Positions 9,371 to 17,809 of a stretch of 64,000 bases of DNA are shown here, piece by piece. This DNA comes from Paenibacillus sp. JCM 10914. GTDB lineage: Bacteria > Bacillota > Bacilli > Paenibacillales > Paenibacillaceae. The notes beneath the pieces were generated by a model, which worked only from the letters and a program-made list of their open reading frames with translations, ran no database searches and had not been told where the DNA came from. The DNA is taken from NCBI RefSeq assembly GCF_001315105.1, contig NZ_BAZR01000002.1:248001-312000 (forward strand), in the 5' to 3' direction. Each line of letters opens with the position of its first letter. Positions within the stretch are counted from its first letter, which is position 1. The translations under genes and the position numbers were made by a program.

Positions 9371-10841
9371 GTGCAGATATCCATCGACAACAGCCAGACA
9401 CCAGATTCGATCGTTTACGCCGTATACGAAGGTGAAGCCTTATCGTTTCGACTAACCGAATCCAGGAAGAAGGCTCAAGTTTTAACTTGGTTGTATGGCA
9501 GAACGAATGATGAACCTGATTATCTCGCTGCTGGTATGGGGGAGTCCACGAAGCTAACTGCGGAGCAGGTTCGCAGAACAGGCGCATCTGTAGCGAGAGC
9601 CTTGTTGAAAGAGAATAAAGCTCAAGCTGCTCTGGTGCGATCTTCCGGCAAAGCCGGTTCGAGTACTTCGATCTCAATGCAGGAGGAACTTCAGGCTTGG
9701 ATCGAGGGCTTTCTGTATGGATTGTATCAATTCAACAAGCATCGGGTATCCACTGCCACAACGCATACGGTATCGCTGCAGCTTCGTTCGGATGATTGGG
9801 GCGGTATGACCGTTGCTGAAATAGAAACGGTGATTGCTCATGCCAGCATTCGTGTGAAGGGTACCGCTTGGACCCGCGATCTGGTGAACGAATCACCGCA
9901 AACGTTGAATCCGGAAGCCTTCGTTGAAGTGGTGGAGAAGCGGTTCAAGGATGCTCCGGTTAAGCTGCATGTATATCGAGGTCAAGAGCTGATTGATCGT
10001 CAGATGAACGGATTAATTGCTGTAGGCGCAGGCAGTAAGTATGCTCCTGCCCTGATTGAGATCTCCTATGACGGAGTTTCAACGGAGCGTGGCGAGGTTC
10101 CGCATATCGCCTTGATCGGTAAAGGAATAACCTTTGATATGGGTGGCATGAACGTCAAGATCGGCCGAGATATCAGCGATGCTCGCATGGATATGGGCGG
10201 GGCCGCGGCTGTTGTCGGAGCGATGGAAATTCTCGTACAGCAGCAAGCGGCGGTGCGAGTCACGGCTCTGATCGCGGTGGCGGATAACTTATCGGGACCA
10301 GACGCTATACTCCCTTCCTCGGTTGTTCACTATCCGAACGGAATCAGTGTTCAGGTTGCGAATACGGATGGCGAAGGCAGACTTGTTATCGCTGATGCTT
10401 TGCTGCATGCCGCCACGCTTGACGTGAATAGAGTAATCGATATCGCGACTTTAACAGGCAATGTAGGCTCAGCCTGGGCCTTGAGCTCGCTGGAATATGG
10501 GGCGATGAGGGAATGACGCGTGACCTGGTAGCATCGGAGAGCGTAATGGGGAACGGTTATGGCCAATGCCGCTTGTTGAAGAATACGTGGCAGAGCTGCG
10601 TAGTGACTATGCCGATTTACGCAACGTGAGCAATTCCACGATGGCCGGAGCGATAACCGCAGCTCTCTTCATCCGTCATTTCGTTGCAGACACGATGAGC
10701 TGGGTCCATATCGATATGGCAGGCACGGTTCAATATAAACGCGATTATCCGCATGCGGCTGCGGGTGCTACTGGATATGGTGCCAGATTGCTGGCAGATT
10801 ATGTTGAGAAGCAGTTTCAAATTGAACTCGCTTCAGAATAA
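9371..10841 (+). CDS. M17 leucyl aminopeptidase, two frameshifts in this sequence
   Basis: A cytoplasmic two-metal aminopeptidase that would cleave imported peptides. The catalytic region is visible as IGKGITFDMGGMNVK, DMGGAAAVVGAME and NTDGEGRLVIADAL, with the expected Lys, Asp and Glu ligands. The frame breaks twice. The main frame ends at 10516, a short middle stretch reading MTRDLVASESV continues in a second frame, and MPLVEEYVAELRSDYADLRN continues in a third to 10841. Adding one C near 10508 and one G near 10548 restores about 490 residues, the normal length. The start is a GTG at 9371 behind GAGGAGTAGAG. The breaks are more likely sequencing errors than decay. Confidence 0.82.
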
Positions 10842-10855
10842 GGAGTGATGGATGG

Positions 10856-11542
10856 ATGCTGCTTGAAATCATTGCAACTTGCGTTGATGACGCTATCATT
10901 GCCGAGCAGAACGGAGCTGATCGGCTGGAACTGATCACGGCGATTACGGAGGGGGGACTTACCCCCGGGATCGGTCTGGTGGAGGAAGTCGTGAAGACCG
11001 TTTCGATTCCCGTGCATGTGATGGTTCGGCCACATAGCCGCTCCTTTCAATATAATAAGCACGACATAGCTACGATGATTGCCGAAGTGAAAGCAATACG
11101 TCAGACAGGGGCCGCCGGTGTCGTGCTGGGCATGCTGACCGCTGACGGGAAGATCGATGAAGCTGCGCTGCAGGAGGTTCTCCAATGGACGGGGGAGATG
11201 CAGGTTACCTTCCACCGTGCGTTCGATGAACTGGAGGATCAGTTCGAGGGACTGGCTGTGCTGCAGAAGTATCCTGCCGTCACCCGCATATTGACGTCAG
11301 GGGGACCGCAACCAGCACCGCAAGCGATGCCGCACATTCGTCAGCTTGTTGAGCAGTCGCGCAATAGCGGGATTCAGATTTTGGCGGGCAACGGTCTGAA
11401 GTGGGAGATCATTCAGGAGTTCATCCAACAGACCGGAGTGGCCGAAGTGCATTTCGGTTCTGCCGTGCGATATGGGCGTTCTGGATTAAAGCCGATTGAT
11501 CCGATTGAGCTCCGTTCGTTGGCAGACAGTATACATCATTAG
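10856..11542 (+). CDS. cutC: CutC family protein
   Basis: 228 residues forming the whole TIM-barrel CutC fold. Family blocks are LEIIATCVDDAIIAEQNGAD and RLELITAITEGGLTPG at the start, VHVMVRPHSRSF near 55, TFHRAFDE near 122 and LTSGG near 145. CutC was named for copper tolerance in E. coli, but its biochemical role is unsettled. The RBS is AAGGAGTGATGG before the ATG at 10856. It sits between the aminopeptidase and the ROK kinase. Many CutC genes in Firmicutes lie in sugar or amino-sugar operons, which suits this setting better than copper handling. Confidence 0.9.
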   Translation: MLLEIIATCVDDAIIAEQNGADRLELITAITEGGLTPGIGLVEEVVKTVSIPVHVMVRPHSRSFQYNKHDIATMIAEVKAIRQTGAAGVVLGMLTADGKIDEAALQEVLQWTGEMQVTFHRAFDELEDQFEGLAVLQKYPAVTRILTSGGPQPAPQAMPHIRQLVEQSRNSGIQILAGNGLKWEIIQEFIQQTGVAEVHFGSAVRYGRSGLKPIDPIELRSLADSIHH

Positions 11543-11577
11543 AAGTAGCAAACCTATCGGAAACAGGTGAACAAAAA

Positions 11578-12536
11578 TTGCAGACCGTATTCAATAAACA
11601 ACAAGAATTTGTGGTTGGCGTTGACCTTGGGGGTACGAAGATCGCAGCGGCGCTCTTCGATTCCGAAGGACAGCTGCTTAATCGTGAGCAGATGGAAACT
11701 TCTGGCGCACGGACGGCGGAGGAAGTCGTCGGTCGAATTACGGCGATGATCCGCAGTGTGTCTGGTGGTCAGCCCCTCCGGGGTGTGGGTATGGCTTCAC
11801 CAGGCACGGTTAACAGTCGGGAAGGAATCGTGATTCACGGCACGAATCTGCCGGAGTGGACGAACGTACCACTCAAAGCCTGGATGGAGCGGGAGCTGCA
11901 GACAGAAGTGCAGGTATTGAACGATGCCAATGCAGCAGCTTGGGGAGAGTATGCTAGAGGTGCTGGAAGAGGTTCAACCAATATGGTATACGTAACTCTG
12001 AGCACGGGTATCGGATCGGGTATTGTCCTGGATGGCAAACTGTTTCTGGGCAGCAATTCCTTCGCTGGCGAGCTTGGACATCATATTATCGATCCGAACG
12101 GGCCCAAGTGCAACTGTGGCAGCCATGGTTGCTGGGAGGTGTTCGCGTCCGGAACCGCGATTGGACTTGCCGCCGCTGCGCGAATGGAAGAGCAAGCCAG
12201 CTTGATCCACGAGTTGGCGGCAGCGACTCAGGCGCGATTGTTAACGCCAAACATGTGTTTGAAGCGAAACGCCAGCATGACGCGGTTGCCGCTGAAGTGA
12301 TCGACAGAGCGATATACTATATGGCGCTGGGGTTGGTTAACGTGATTCACAGCTTTAATCCGGATCGAATCGTCATTGGCGGCGGCGTGAGTAGAGCAGG
12401 AGAGCTGTTGTTTCCGCAGTTGCGTGAAATGACGCATAAACTTGTAATGCCTTCTTATCAGGGAACTTATGAAATCGTTCCTGCCGGTTTGCGGGACGAT
12501 GTCGGTCTCGTTGGGGCTGCGGCATTATTTCAGTAA
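11578..12536 (+). CDS. ROK sugar kinase (glucokinase-like), frameshifted in this sequence
   Basis: The ATP site VGVDLGGTKIAAALFD lies near residue 14, the catalytic region VLNDANAAAWGEYARGAG near 115, and the ROK signature GELGHHIIDPNGPKCNCGSH near 164 followed by GCWE. The frame breaks near 12230: one frame runs to 12300, while NAKHVFEAKRQHDAVAAEVI and the C-terminus up to 12536 lie in another. One missing G in a GGG run repairs it and gives about 320 residues, the family length. The start is a TTG at 11578 behind AGGTGAAC. There is no N-terminal winged helix, so this is a kinase rather than a repressor. The substrate could be glucose, GlcNAc or ManNAc. Confidence 0.8.
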
Positions 12537-12626
12537 TGGATAGAGAAGTGGATAATATATAGCGAACTTGTATAGAAATAGTCCGCATCGTGGAGAGTAA
12601 AGAGATTAATAGATATAGGATTACCG

Positions 12627-12671
12627 AAACGCCACCGCTGTAATGTAAATTGCGCCGGTGGCGTTTGGTTT
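12627..12671 (+). terminator. terminator of the peptide/ROK kinase gene run
   Basis: AAACGCCACCG (12627-12637) and CGGTGGCGTTT (12656-12666) form a perfect 11-bp stem, followed by GGTTTG. Confidence 0.7.
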
Positions 12672-12675
12672 GCCC

Positions 12676-12930
12676 GGAGCGAACAAGTCCCTCAGAGGGA
12701 TCTGTGGCAGCGGAATAGCCAGGAATGGAGCGAACAAGTCCCTCAGAGGGATCTGTAGCAGCGGAATAGCCAGGAATGGAGCGAACAAGTCCCTCAGAGG
12801 GATCTGTAGCAGTGGAATAGCCAGGAATGGAGCGAACAAGTCCCTCAGAGGGATCTGTGGCAGCAGAATAGCCGGAAATAGAGCGAACAAGTCCCTCAGA
12901 GGGATCTATGGTAGCAGAATTGACGGGATT
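12676..12930. repeat. five tandem copies of a 51-bp repeat
   Basis: Units begin at 12676, 12727, 12778, 12829 and 12880. Each holds AGCGAACAAGTCCCTCAGAG and then GGATCTGT, with small differences in the second half; the last two copies diverge most. Within every copy TCCCTC-A-GAGGGA is a 13-nt near-palindrome. Because 51 is 17 codons, both strands stay open and give artificial 17-residue repeat proteins. No ribosome binding site supports translation. It lies directly between two terminators, in gene-free DNA. Confidence 0.9.
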
Positions 12931-12955
12931 AGCGCTGTATAGCCCTTAACATAAT

Positions 12956-13006
12956 AAAAAAGCAAAACGATGCTGGCCAACAAGGCACAGTACCGTCTTG
13001 CTTTTT
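12956..13006. terminator. bidirectional terminator after the repeat array
   Basis: AAAAAAGCAAAACG (12956-12969) pairs with CGTCTTGCTTTTT (12994-13006) with one mismatch. The A and T runs let it work from both sides, including for the leftward gene at 13254-13781. Confidence 0.6.
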
Positions 13007-13189
13007 AAGAGATGGGAAACGGGGCTTCATTTTGGAGTTTCACATTAGTCCGTGACATGTAACACGTGATAGGCGTGAATCGTAAACCGTCATCCGTTTG
13101 AGCATTGGAGTCGATTGTTTGTTCACTAATAGTTGTTTGTATCCGACAAACGATAAACGGTTGCCCGCACTTTCCCACCCGCCGGCAAT

Positions 13190-13249
13190 GATCGCCGGCT
13201 CCAAACCCACACCGTTCGTGTAAGACCTGCACGCTTGGAGCCGGCGATC
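13190..13249. repeat. 15-bp perfect inverted repeat with 30-nt spacer
   Basis: GATCGCCGGCTCCAA (13190-13204) is repeated inverted as TTGGAGCCGGCGATC (13235-13249). It begins 5 bp beyond the stop codon of the leftward gene. There is no T-run on either strand, so an ordinary intrinsic terminator is unlikely. The rest of 13007-13253 shows no supported gene. Confidence 0.8.
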
Positions 13250-13253
13250 ATAA

Positions 13254-13781
13254 TTACTCCATGTACTTCGAAGCGTTAAATGTGATCATGGCGACGTGAT
13301 TAGCGTGTTCGATCAGGGAAGATAACTTGGTTACCTCGCGCTCCTTCTTACGAGCAGCTGCTTGGTAAGCTTCAGGCTCGTACAGAGCTATATCGAATAA
13401 AGTAACGGCGCTATCACCCATGCCGCGCCGATTCTGGCGCTCGAGCTTCTTGCGAGATCCAAGATGGGCGAGTTGTCCAATGTCGCTTCGCATCTGCTTG
13501 GCAAGTTCAATGGCTTCCATAATCGTGATCTCGGCATCATTCCATGGAATGGTATACGTCGTATTGGAGATGGCCATCAGCAAATCGAGTCGTCTGAAGT
13601 CGGCCGCGGCTGCCTCGATCTCAGCAGTGATAACGTCCACGCTGCGTGTCGGCATCTCGGCGGTTTCACCTTTTTCAATAATCGTGCTGCTATTATTTAT
13701 ACGTTCTTGCATCAAGTGGCTGATCAAGCGATTGATTGCGGCTCTTATGGCCAGCGCCTCTGCCATCGTGATTTGACTCAT
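13254..13781 (-). CDS. hypothetical helical protein, possibly DIP1984-like
   Basis: 175 residues, predominantly helical, with no signal peptide or membrane segment. The opening MAEALAIRAAINRLISHLMQ and the later alternation of charged and leucine-rich stretches recall the DIP1984 family of small coiled-coil proteins. The match is by eye and weak, and this protein has an extra tail ending NHVAMITFNASKYME. It starts at 13781 behind AGAGGTGATCC and is a single-gene unit ending near a large inverted repeat. The function is unknown. Confidence 0.6.
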   Translation of the reverse strand: MSQITMAEALAIRAAINRLISHLMQERINNSSTIIEKGETAEMPTRSVDVITAEIEAAAADFRRLDLLMAISNTTYTIPWNDAEITIMEAIELAKQMRSDIGQLAHLGSRKKLERQNRRGMGDSAVTLFDIALYEPEAYQAAARKKEREVTKLSSLIEHANHVAMITFNASKYME

Positions 13782-14000
13782 ATGTAACGGATCACCTCTT
13801 CATTATTGTATCTGTATATCTAAACGTTACAATGATAGAAAAGTTGCTAACTTTTTAAGAATTAAACCGTATGATGTCCTATGAACAGATGAGAGTTACA
13901 TAATTGTCATGAGTATGACAGGTCATTGTTCGTTTCAGAAGCAAGTTGTTACGTTTGTACGACATTGAATAACAAATAGTGACCATTTTTCAGGATATTA

Positions 14001-14030
14001 TTGACACTTTCCTTGCTTGTATACTATATT
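14001..14030 (+). promoter_or_regulatory. sigma-A promoter of the riboswitch-controlled hydrolase
   Basis: TTGACA (14001-14006), an 18-nt spacer and TATATT (14025-14030). Transcription would begin just before the c-di-AMP aptamer. Confidence 0.6.
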
Positions 14031-14035
14031 AAGAG

Positions 14036-14172
14036 AAGGTTACAAAACGTTAATGAATTTTGCCGAATTTCGCTTGTGAAAACGGGGGAACCGTCTTGGG
14101 TGAATTACTCTTGTTTCAGGAGAGTATAGGGAACCTTCTACCGAACCTTTAGCTAACTCCGTAGGCATCGAA
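14036..14172 (+). promoter_or_regulatory. cyclic-di-AMP riboswitch (ydaO/yuaA leader)
   Basis: The conserved blocks of the ydaO-yuaA aptamer appear in order: ACGGGGGAACC (14082-14092), TTGGGTGAATTAC, a variable hairpin TACTCTTGTTTCAGGAGAGTA, TAGGGAACC, TTCTACCGAACC, then AGCTAACTCCGTAGGC (14151-14166). The known class binds c-di-AMP, usually turns expression off, and commonly precedes genes for wall hydrolases and osmolyte transport. Here it sits between a good promoter and an NlpC/P60 hydrolase, matching that theme. No obvious terminator lies between aptamer and start codon, so control may act on the RBS at 14171. Confidence 0.92.
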
Positions 14173-14184
14173 GGAGAGAACGTA

Positions 14185-14661
14185 TTGAAGAAATTTGTCA
14201 TCACTTTGCTTGGGTCTGCGATTATTTTTTCTTCAGGTGCCGTAACAGCATTTGCTGATCAACAACCGGGTTTTCAATATGAAGTGAAGCAACTGGTGGG
14301 AACTCCGTATAAATGGGGTGGCACGACCACAAGCGGCTTTGATTGTTCGGGATTCATCATGTATATGTTCCGAAACGTGGATGTCGAACTTCCTCGTACA
14401 TCTCAAGGACAATCCCAGACAGGTGTTCATGTTGACAAGGACGACCTGAGGGTTGGGGATCTAGTATTCTTTAATACGAACGGCAAAGGCGTTTCGCACG
14501 CTGGTGTTTATGTCGGAGACGGCCAATTTGCGCACGCTTCGAGCAGCAAAGGGGTTAGAATCAGTAAACTGACTGATTCGTATTATCAACCGCGCTATGT
14601 TACAGCAAGACGAGTATTGAGCCAAGAAAGCTTCGCGAAGCTGGTTGGCAGTGCAAGTTAA
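14185..14661 (+). CDS. secreted NlpC/P60 peptidoglycan endopeptidase
   Basis: 158 residues; the start is a TTG at 14185 behind AAGGAG. A signal peptide covers about residues 1-25 (ending TAFADQ). The rest is a single NlpC/P60 domain with the catalytic Cys54 in GFDCSGFIMY, His105 in SHAGVYVG and a polar third residue near His117. Such enzymes cut gamma-D-Glu to diamino-acid bonds in wall stem peptides. There is no SH3 or LysM anchor, so it is probably released or loosely wall-bound. The c-di-AMP riboswitch ties it to turgor and wall homeostasis. Confidence 0.93.
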   Translation: MKKFVITLLGSAIIFSSGAVTAFADQQPGFQYEVKQLVGTPYKWGGTTTSGFDCSGFIMYMFRNVDVELPRTSQGQSQTGVHVDKDDLRVGDLVFFNTNGKGVSHAGVYVGDGQFAHASSSKGVRISKLTDSYYQPRYVTARRVLSQESFAKLVGSAS

Positions 14662-14678
14662 TCGATTATTATAAGTTA

Positions 14679-14732
14679 GATAGATAAGAAGAAGCCTGAC
14701 ACGAATTCGTGTCAGGCTTCTTCTTATCTATC
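14679..14732. terminator. bidirectional terminator, 54-bp perfect palindrome
   Basis: The two halves are exact inverted copies about a centre at 14705/14706 (GACACGAATTCGTGTC in the middle). The arms include GATAAGAAGAAGCC and its complement, giving A and T runs on both sides. It lies between convergent genes and includes the stop codon of the leftward one. Confidence 0.9.
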
Positions 14733-16007
14733 CACTTCTTTGGTGACAGAAGCCGAGATGGCTTGCTCCATGTTTGCACTGTATGTTCTGAATAGACCTA
14801 TTCTCCAGAAGGCGGCGCCTTTCAGATCATAACGCTTAGCGAGCCCAAGCTTATCGTCAACGGAAGAAGGCGTTTCGCTGAACAGACTGATGCCTAGCAG
14901 CAGTTTATGTTTGGGGACGCCTGCCGTGAGCGCAAGTTCAATTGCTTGTTGGACAAGGCTGTTCGGTTCTGGGTTCTGCGCCTTCGTACCAACCGGGTTA
15001 TACTGATAGGCCATGATGATCAGGTCATCTGCGACAGAGGCAAGCGTCTTGTAATCATAGCCTTGATAGGCGCTATTAAGCGGCGGAACGGCGATCGACA
15101 AGGAGATATCCTTAGGTAGGGCGGCCCGCAGTCGTTTGACATAGTCGTTCAATAGCTTCTGCTGTCCGGCTGCATCTAACTTGAATCCCAACCCCTCAAA
15201 GTCAAGGCATACTCCGCCAAATCCGTTATCAGCGACAGCTTGCCTGATGCCTTCGATTGAAGCTTGGCTTAGGCTGCTATCACTCAGCATCTTGGTTAAT
15301 TCACCTTGTCCATCCAGAGAATAAACCATGAGATAAGGCTTTATACTCTGGGCGGCTGCATCTTCGACGATGGATTGAGGCGTAATCTCGCCTGCCGCTG
15401 GTGGGATTTGATATTCTTCTCCCTCCAGCGTAAACAGGCCGTTACGATCAATGCGACTCCATCCGAATGCCACGGAATTCATCGACTGAATGAGATCGAT
15501 TTCTTTGAAGGCACTGATTGCGTAGAAGCCTCGCAAGTGTATTTCCCGCTGTGGGGACACCATCGACACGGTACGAGTGGCTTGATTCCAGCTTACCTTG
15601 ACTCCGAACTGATTGCTGAATGAACTAAGCGGAATAAGTACTCGACCTTCACTATGTATCGGCGGCGCGGGTAGTGTTACTTTCAATCCGTTAACTGTAG
15701 CGATGGTGCTGCCTACTTGAAGCTGTACCTTGGTTTGTACGCCTTGGACAGTGCCGACTGCGGACAATGTCTGATTGTTGTTATCCCAATTCATTTGAAT
15801 TCCCAGCGCCTCTCCCACCGTCCGGAATGGGACGTAAGTAATTCCCTTGTCCACTCGCGGCGCTGCATCGAATTGTAGCGGCACATCATCGAGTTTAACT
15901 GAGACGGACGGGGAAGCATGAGCAGGGCGAATATCTGATAGCGTAACGAGTAGCGAAGCGGCAACAATTGCAGAAACCGCCGTCTTTCCGATCATTTTAG
16001 ATAGCAT
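14724..16007 (-). CDS. secreted GH18-like glycosidase with copper amine oxidase N-like domain
   Basis: 427 residues from the ATG at 16007, which has AAGGGAGAT ahead of it; an upstream in-frame extension lacks an RBS. Domain order is a signal peptide (to about PAHAS), a Cu_amine_oxidN1 wall-binding-like domain (about residues 33-140, with VDKGITYVPFRTVGEALG), then a GH18 catalytic domain. The motif GGVCLDFEGL keeps the DxE end of the GH18 signature, with Glu as acid/base. Similar proteins in spore formers act on peptidoglycan or cortex, or bind without cutting. It shares its terminator with the hydrolase gene it faces. Confidence 0.85.
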   Translation of the reverse strand: MLSKMIGKTAVSAIVAASLLVTLSDIRPAHASPSVSVKLDDVPLQFDAAPRVDKGITYVPFRTVGEALGIQMNWDNNNQTLSAVGTVQGVQTKVQLQVGSTIATVNGLKVTLPAPPIHSEGRVLIPLSSFSNQFGVKVSWNQATRTVSMVSPQREIHLRGFYAISAFKEIDLIQSMNSVAFGWSRIDRNGLFTLEGEEYQIPPAAGEITPQSIVEDAAAQSIKPYLMVYSLDGQGELTKMLSDSSLSQASIEGIRQAVADNGFGGVCLDFEGLGFKLDAAGQQKLLNDYVKRLRAALPKDISLSIAVPPLNSAYQGYDYKTLASVADDLIIMAYQYNPVGTKAQNPEPNSLVQQAIELALTAGVPKHKLLLGISLFSETPSSVDDKLGLAKRYDLKGAAFWRIGLFRTYSANMEQAISASVTKEVDR

Positions 16008-16217
16008 CACACAAATCTCCCTTCCAATAACTAGAATATGAGTTACATAATCTAGCAATGATTAGTATAGCAAGAACTTTCATAGAATAACAACTTCATC
16101 ACCTTGCTGTTGTCACAAAATCGAGCGGAAGTGGAGATGTAGATTTATTAAACTTTCTAGTATAATAAACAAGGTATCTCGTACGAACCTGATGATCTCG
16201 AATCTGGGGGGCATAAT

Positions 16218-16607
16218 GTGTTTAAATTTTGGAAGCGTAACCGAACGAATAATTCAGGGGAACAACCAGGAACTAAATCCTCCGAGGAATTAACGGAAGC
16301 TGTACCGGACCGAATGATTGAGTTGACGGGCCGCGAGGTCCAGCGCAACGTAGCGCCTGTGCTGGGGATGACGGTGCTCGATTTGGCAGAACGGAATGAA
16401 GTGGATTGGAATTCATTTTGCAAGAGGGGGACTTGCGCACGTTGCCGTTGCATGGTGATAGAGGGGGTTCAATATCTGTCGGAACCTAATCTTGAGGAAG
16501 AACGGCGGCTGGATCCGGAAGAGCTTGAGGAAGGCTACCGGCTTGGATGCCAGAGTAAGATTGAAGCGGTGGGTCCGGTTAAAATTAAGCATTCTCCGTA
16601 TTTCTGA
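16218..16607 (+). CDS. [2Fe-2S] ferredoxin
   Basis: 129 residues; the start is a GTG at 16218 behind GGGGGGC. A basic N-terminal extension of about 30 residues precedes a plant-type ferredoxin fold. Cluster ligands are Cys68, Cys73, Cys76 and Cys111 in FCKRGTCARCRCMV and LGCQSKI. It stands alone between its own terminator and the upstream intergenic region, so no redox partner is indicated. Confidence 0.9.
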   Translation: MFKFWKRNRTNNSGEQPGTKSSEELTEAVPDRMIELTGREVQRNVAPVLGMTVLDLAERNEVDWNSFCKRGTCARCRCMVIEGVQYLSEPNLEEERRLDPEELEEGYRLGCQSKIEAVGPVKIKHSPYF

Positions 16608-16641
16608 TAGTTATAGCAGGGTTGTCCCCTGTTCATAATGG

Positions 16642-16697
16642 AACTGCACCACCAAATCTTCGTCAGGGTGACGATGGTTTGAGGTGCAGTTTTTATG
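16642..16697 (+). terminator. terminator after the [2Fe-2S] ferredoxin
   Basis: AACTGCACC (16642-16650) and GGTGCAGTT (16683-16691), with an inner ACCAAA/TGGTTT-type pairing, then TTTTATG. Confidence 0.75.
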
Positions 16698-16753
16698 TCT
16701 ATGGGCAATCTGTTACCTTACGCTTGAAGAAGATCATTCTTATCCCTCGGGGA

Positions 16754-17608
16754 TTAACTTCTCAATTTGCTCTGTTCGCGATACGCGCTTGGCGTCTGAC
16801 CTGTAATCTTCTTGAACAGCATGGAAAAATACTTGTCATTCCCGTACCCTACCTGAGCAGCAACCTCATGTATCGGTGCTTCCGAATCGGATAGTAACCG
16901 CTTCGCCTCTTCAATTCGGCGGGAGATCAGATAATTGAACGGTGAGTCACCAAGCTCTTTTTTGAACAGATGGGACAAATAATGCTGACTGACATACATC
17001 GTATCGGCCATATCTTTCAGGCTGATGCTTTGGGTATAGTTGGTATCAATGAATTGTTTCGTGCGCAGTGCAATCTCATTTTTGCCCTTCAAGGTCTGGA
17101 ACTGATGTTTAACATCCACAATGCGATAAATGACGGTGATCAGCGACATCAACAGATTCGTGCTGAGTGTCTCATAACCAAGTACCTGCGAATCACATTC
17201 TCTTAATATTTCCGATAGATAACTCTCGACTTTGTATGCGTACTTCTCGCAGGATATCACCGGCTCAACGGAAGCGGGGAGCAGCATCCCTTGCGGGACT
17301 CCTTCAATATGAACGGAATCTACTCCACAGTAGATAACTTTGAACAACCCGTTGGTCATGGATCTCTCTTCATGTGGAATCCCTGGATTATAGATCGCTA
17401 CATCGCCTTGGTGCAATTCGTATTTTTTGCCGGCAATCGTGAATTCCCCGCGCCCTTCAACAACATACAGGATTTCGCAAAAATCATGGATCTGCGGCGG
17501 TCCGTAAAACAAGCTCTCATCTACGACTTGCCCGGCAAACAGCAGCTGTGGATTTTTAATAAATCGGAAGTGATCGCTTTTGCTGTGCGAGATTTCAATC
17601 TTTGGCAC
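16754..17608 (-). CDS. AraC-family regulator of the L-fucose genes
   Basis: 284 residues; the start is a GTG at 17608 behind GGGAGG. The N-terminal cupin-like effector domain (about 15-150) contains HDFCEILYVVEGRGEF and HQGDVAIYNPGIPHEE. The C-terminal double helix-turn-helix (about 185-280) contains ISLKDMADTMYVSQHYLSHL and the AraC signature AAQVGYGNDKYFSMLFKKIT. It is divergent from fucI with about 200 bp between, so it most likely activates the fucose genes when L-fucose or an intermediate binds. The ligand is inferred from position only. Confidence 0.9.
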   Translation of the reverse strand: MPKIEISHSKSDHFRFIKNPQLLFAGQVVDESLFYGPPQIHDFCEILYVVEGRGEFTIAGKKYELHQGDVAIYNPGIPHEERSMTNGLFKVIYCGVDSVHIEGVPQGMLLPASVEPVISCEKYAYKVESYLSEILRECDSQVLGYETLSTNLLMSLITVIYRIVDVKHQFQTLKGKNEIALRTKQFIDTNYTQSISLKDMADTMYVSQHYLSHLFKKELGDSPFNYLISRRIEEAKRLLSDSEAPIHEVAAQVGYGNDKYFSMLFKKITGQTPSAYREQSKLRS

Positions 17609-17695
17609 GGTATTTCATCCTCCCAATACAACATCGCTGTTTCTATTATAATGTATTCCGCCCATTTATGCCGCTCTTGGACGGGCTGTTGGCCG

Positions 17696-17757
17696 CGAGG
17701 GTATACTGTTTTGCTGTAATGCTGGTTGGATTCAACAATATAGTGGGTTAACCCTCG
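17696..17757. promoter_or_regulatory. inverted repeat in the AraC/fucI divergent region
   Basis: CGAGGGT (17696-17702) and ACCCTCG (17751-17757) are inverted copies 48 nt apart. The position between the divergent genes would suit a pair of regulator sites, but the repeats are short. Confidence 0.3.
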
Positions 17758-17809
17758 TTCAAAATCGCTTTACAATGGAGTCATCATCCGAATAGGGAGG
17801 CTTTCACTT

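Noticed and set aside
12658..12942. 94-residue repeat protein on the plus strand and its mirror on the minus strand
   Set aside because: Both arise only because the 51-bp repeat is a multiple of three. No ribosome binding site, and the plus frame starts inside a terminator.
13005..13232. 75-residue minus-strand ORF
   Set aside because: It begins with GTG inside the large inverted repeat, has no ribosome binding site and shows no family resemblance.
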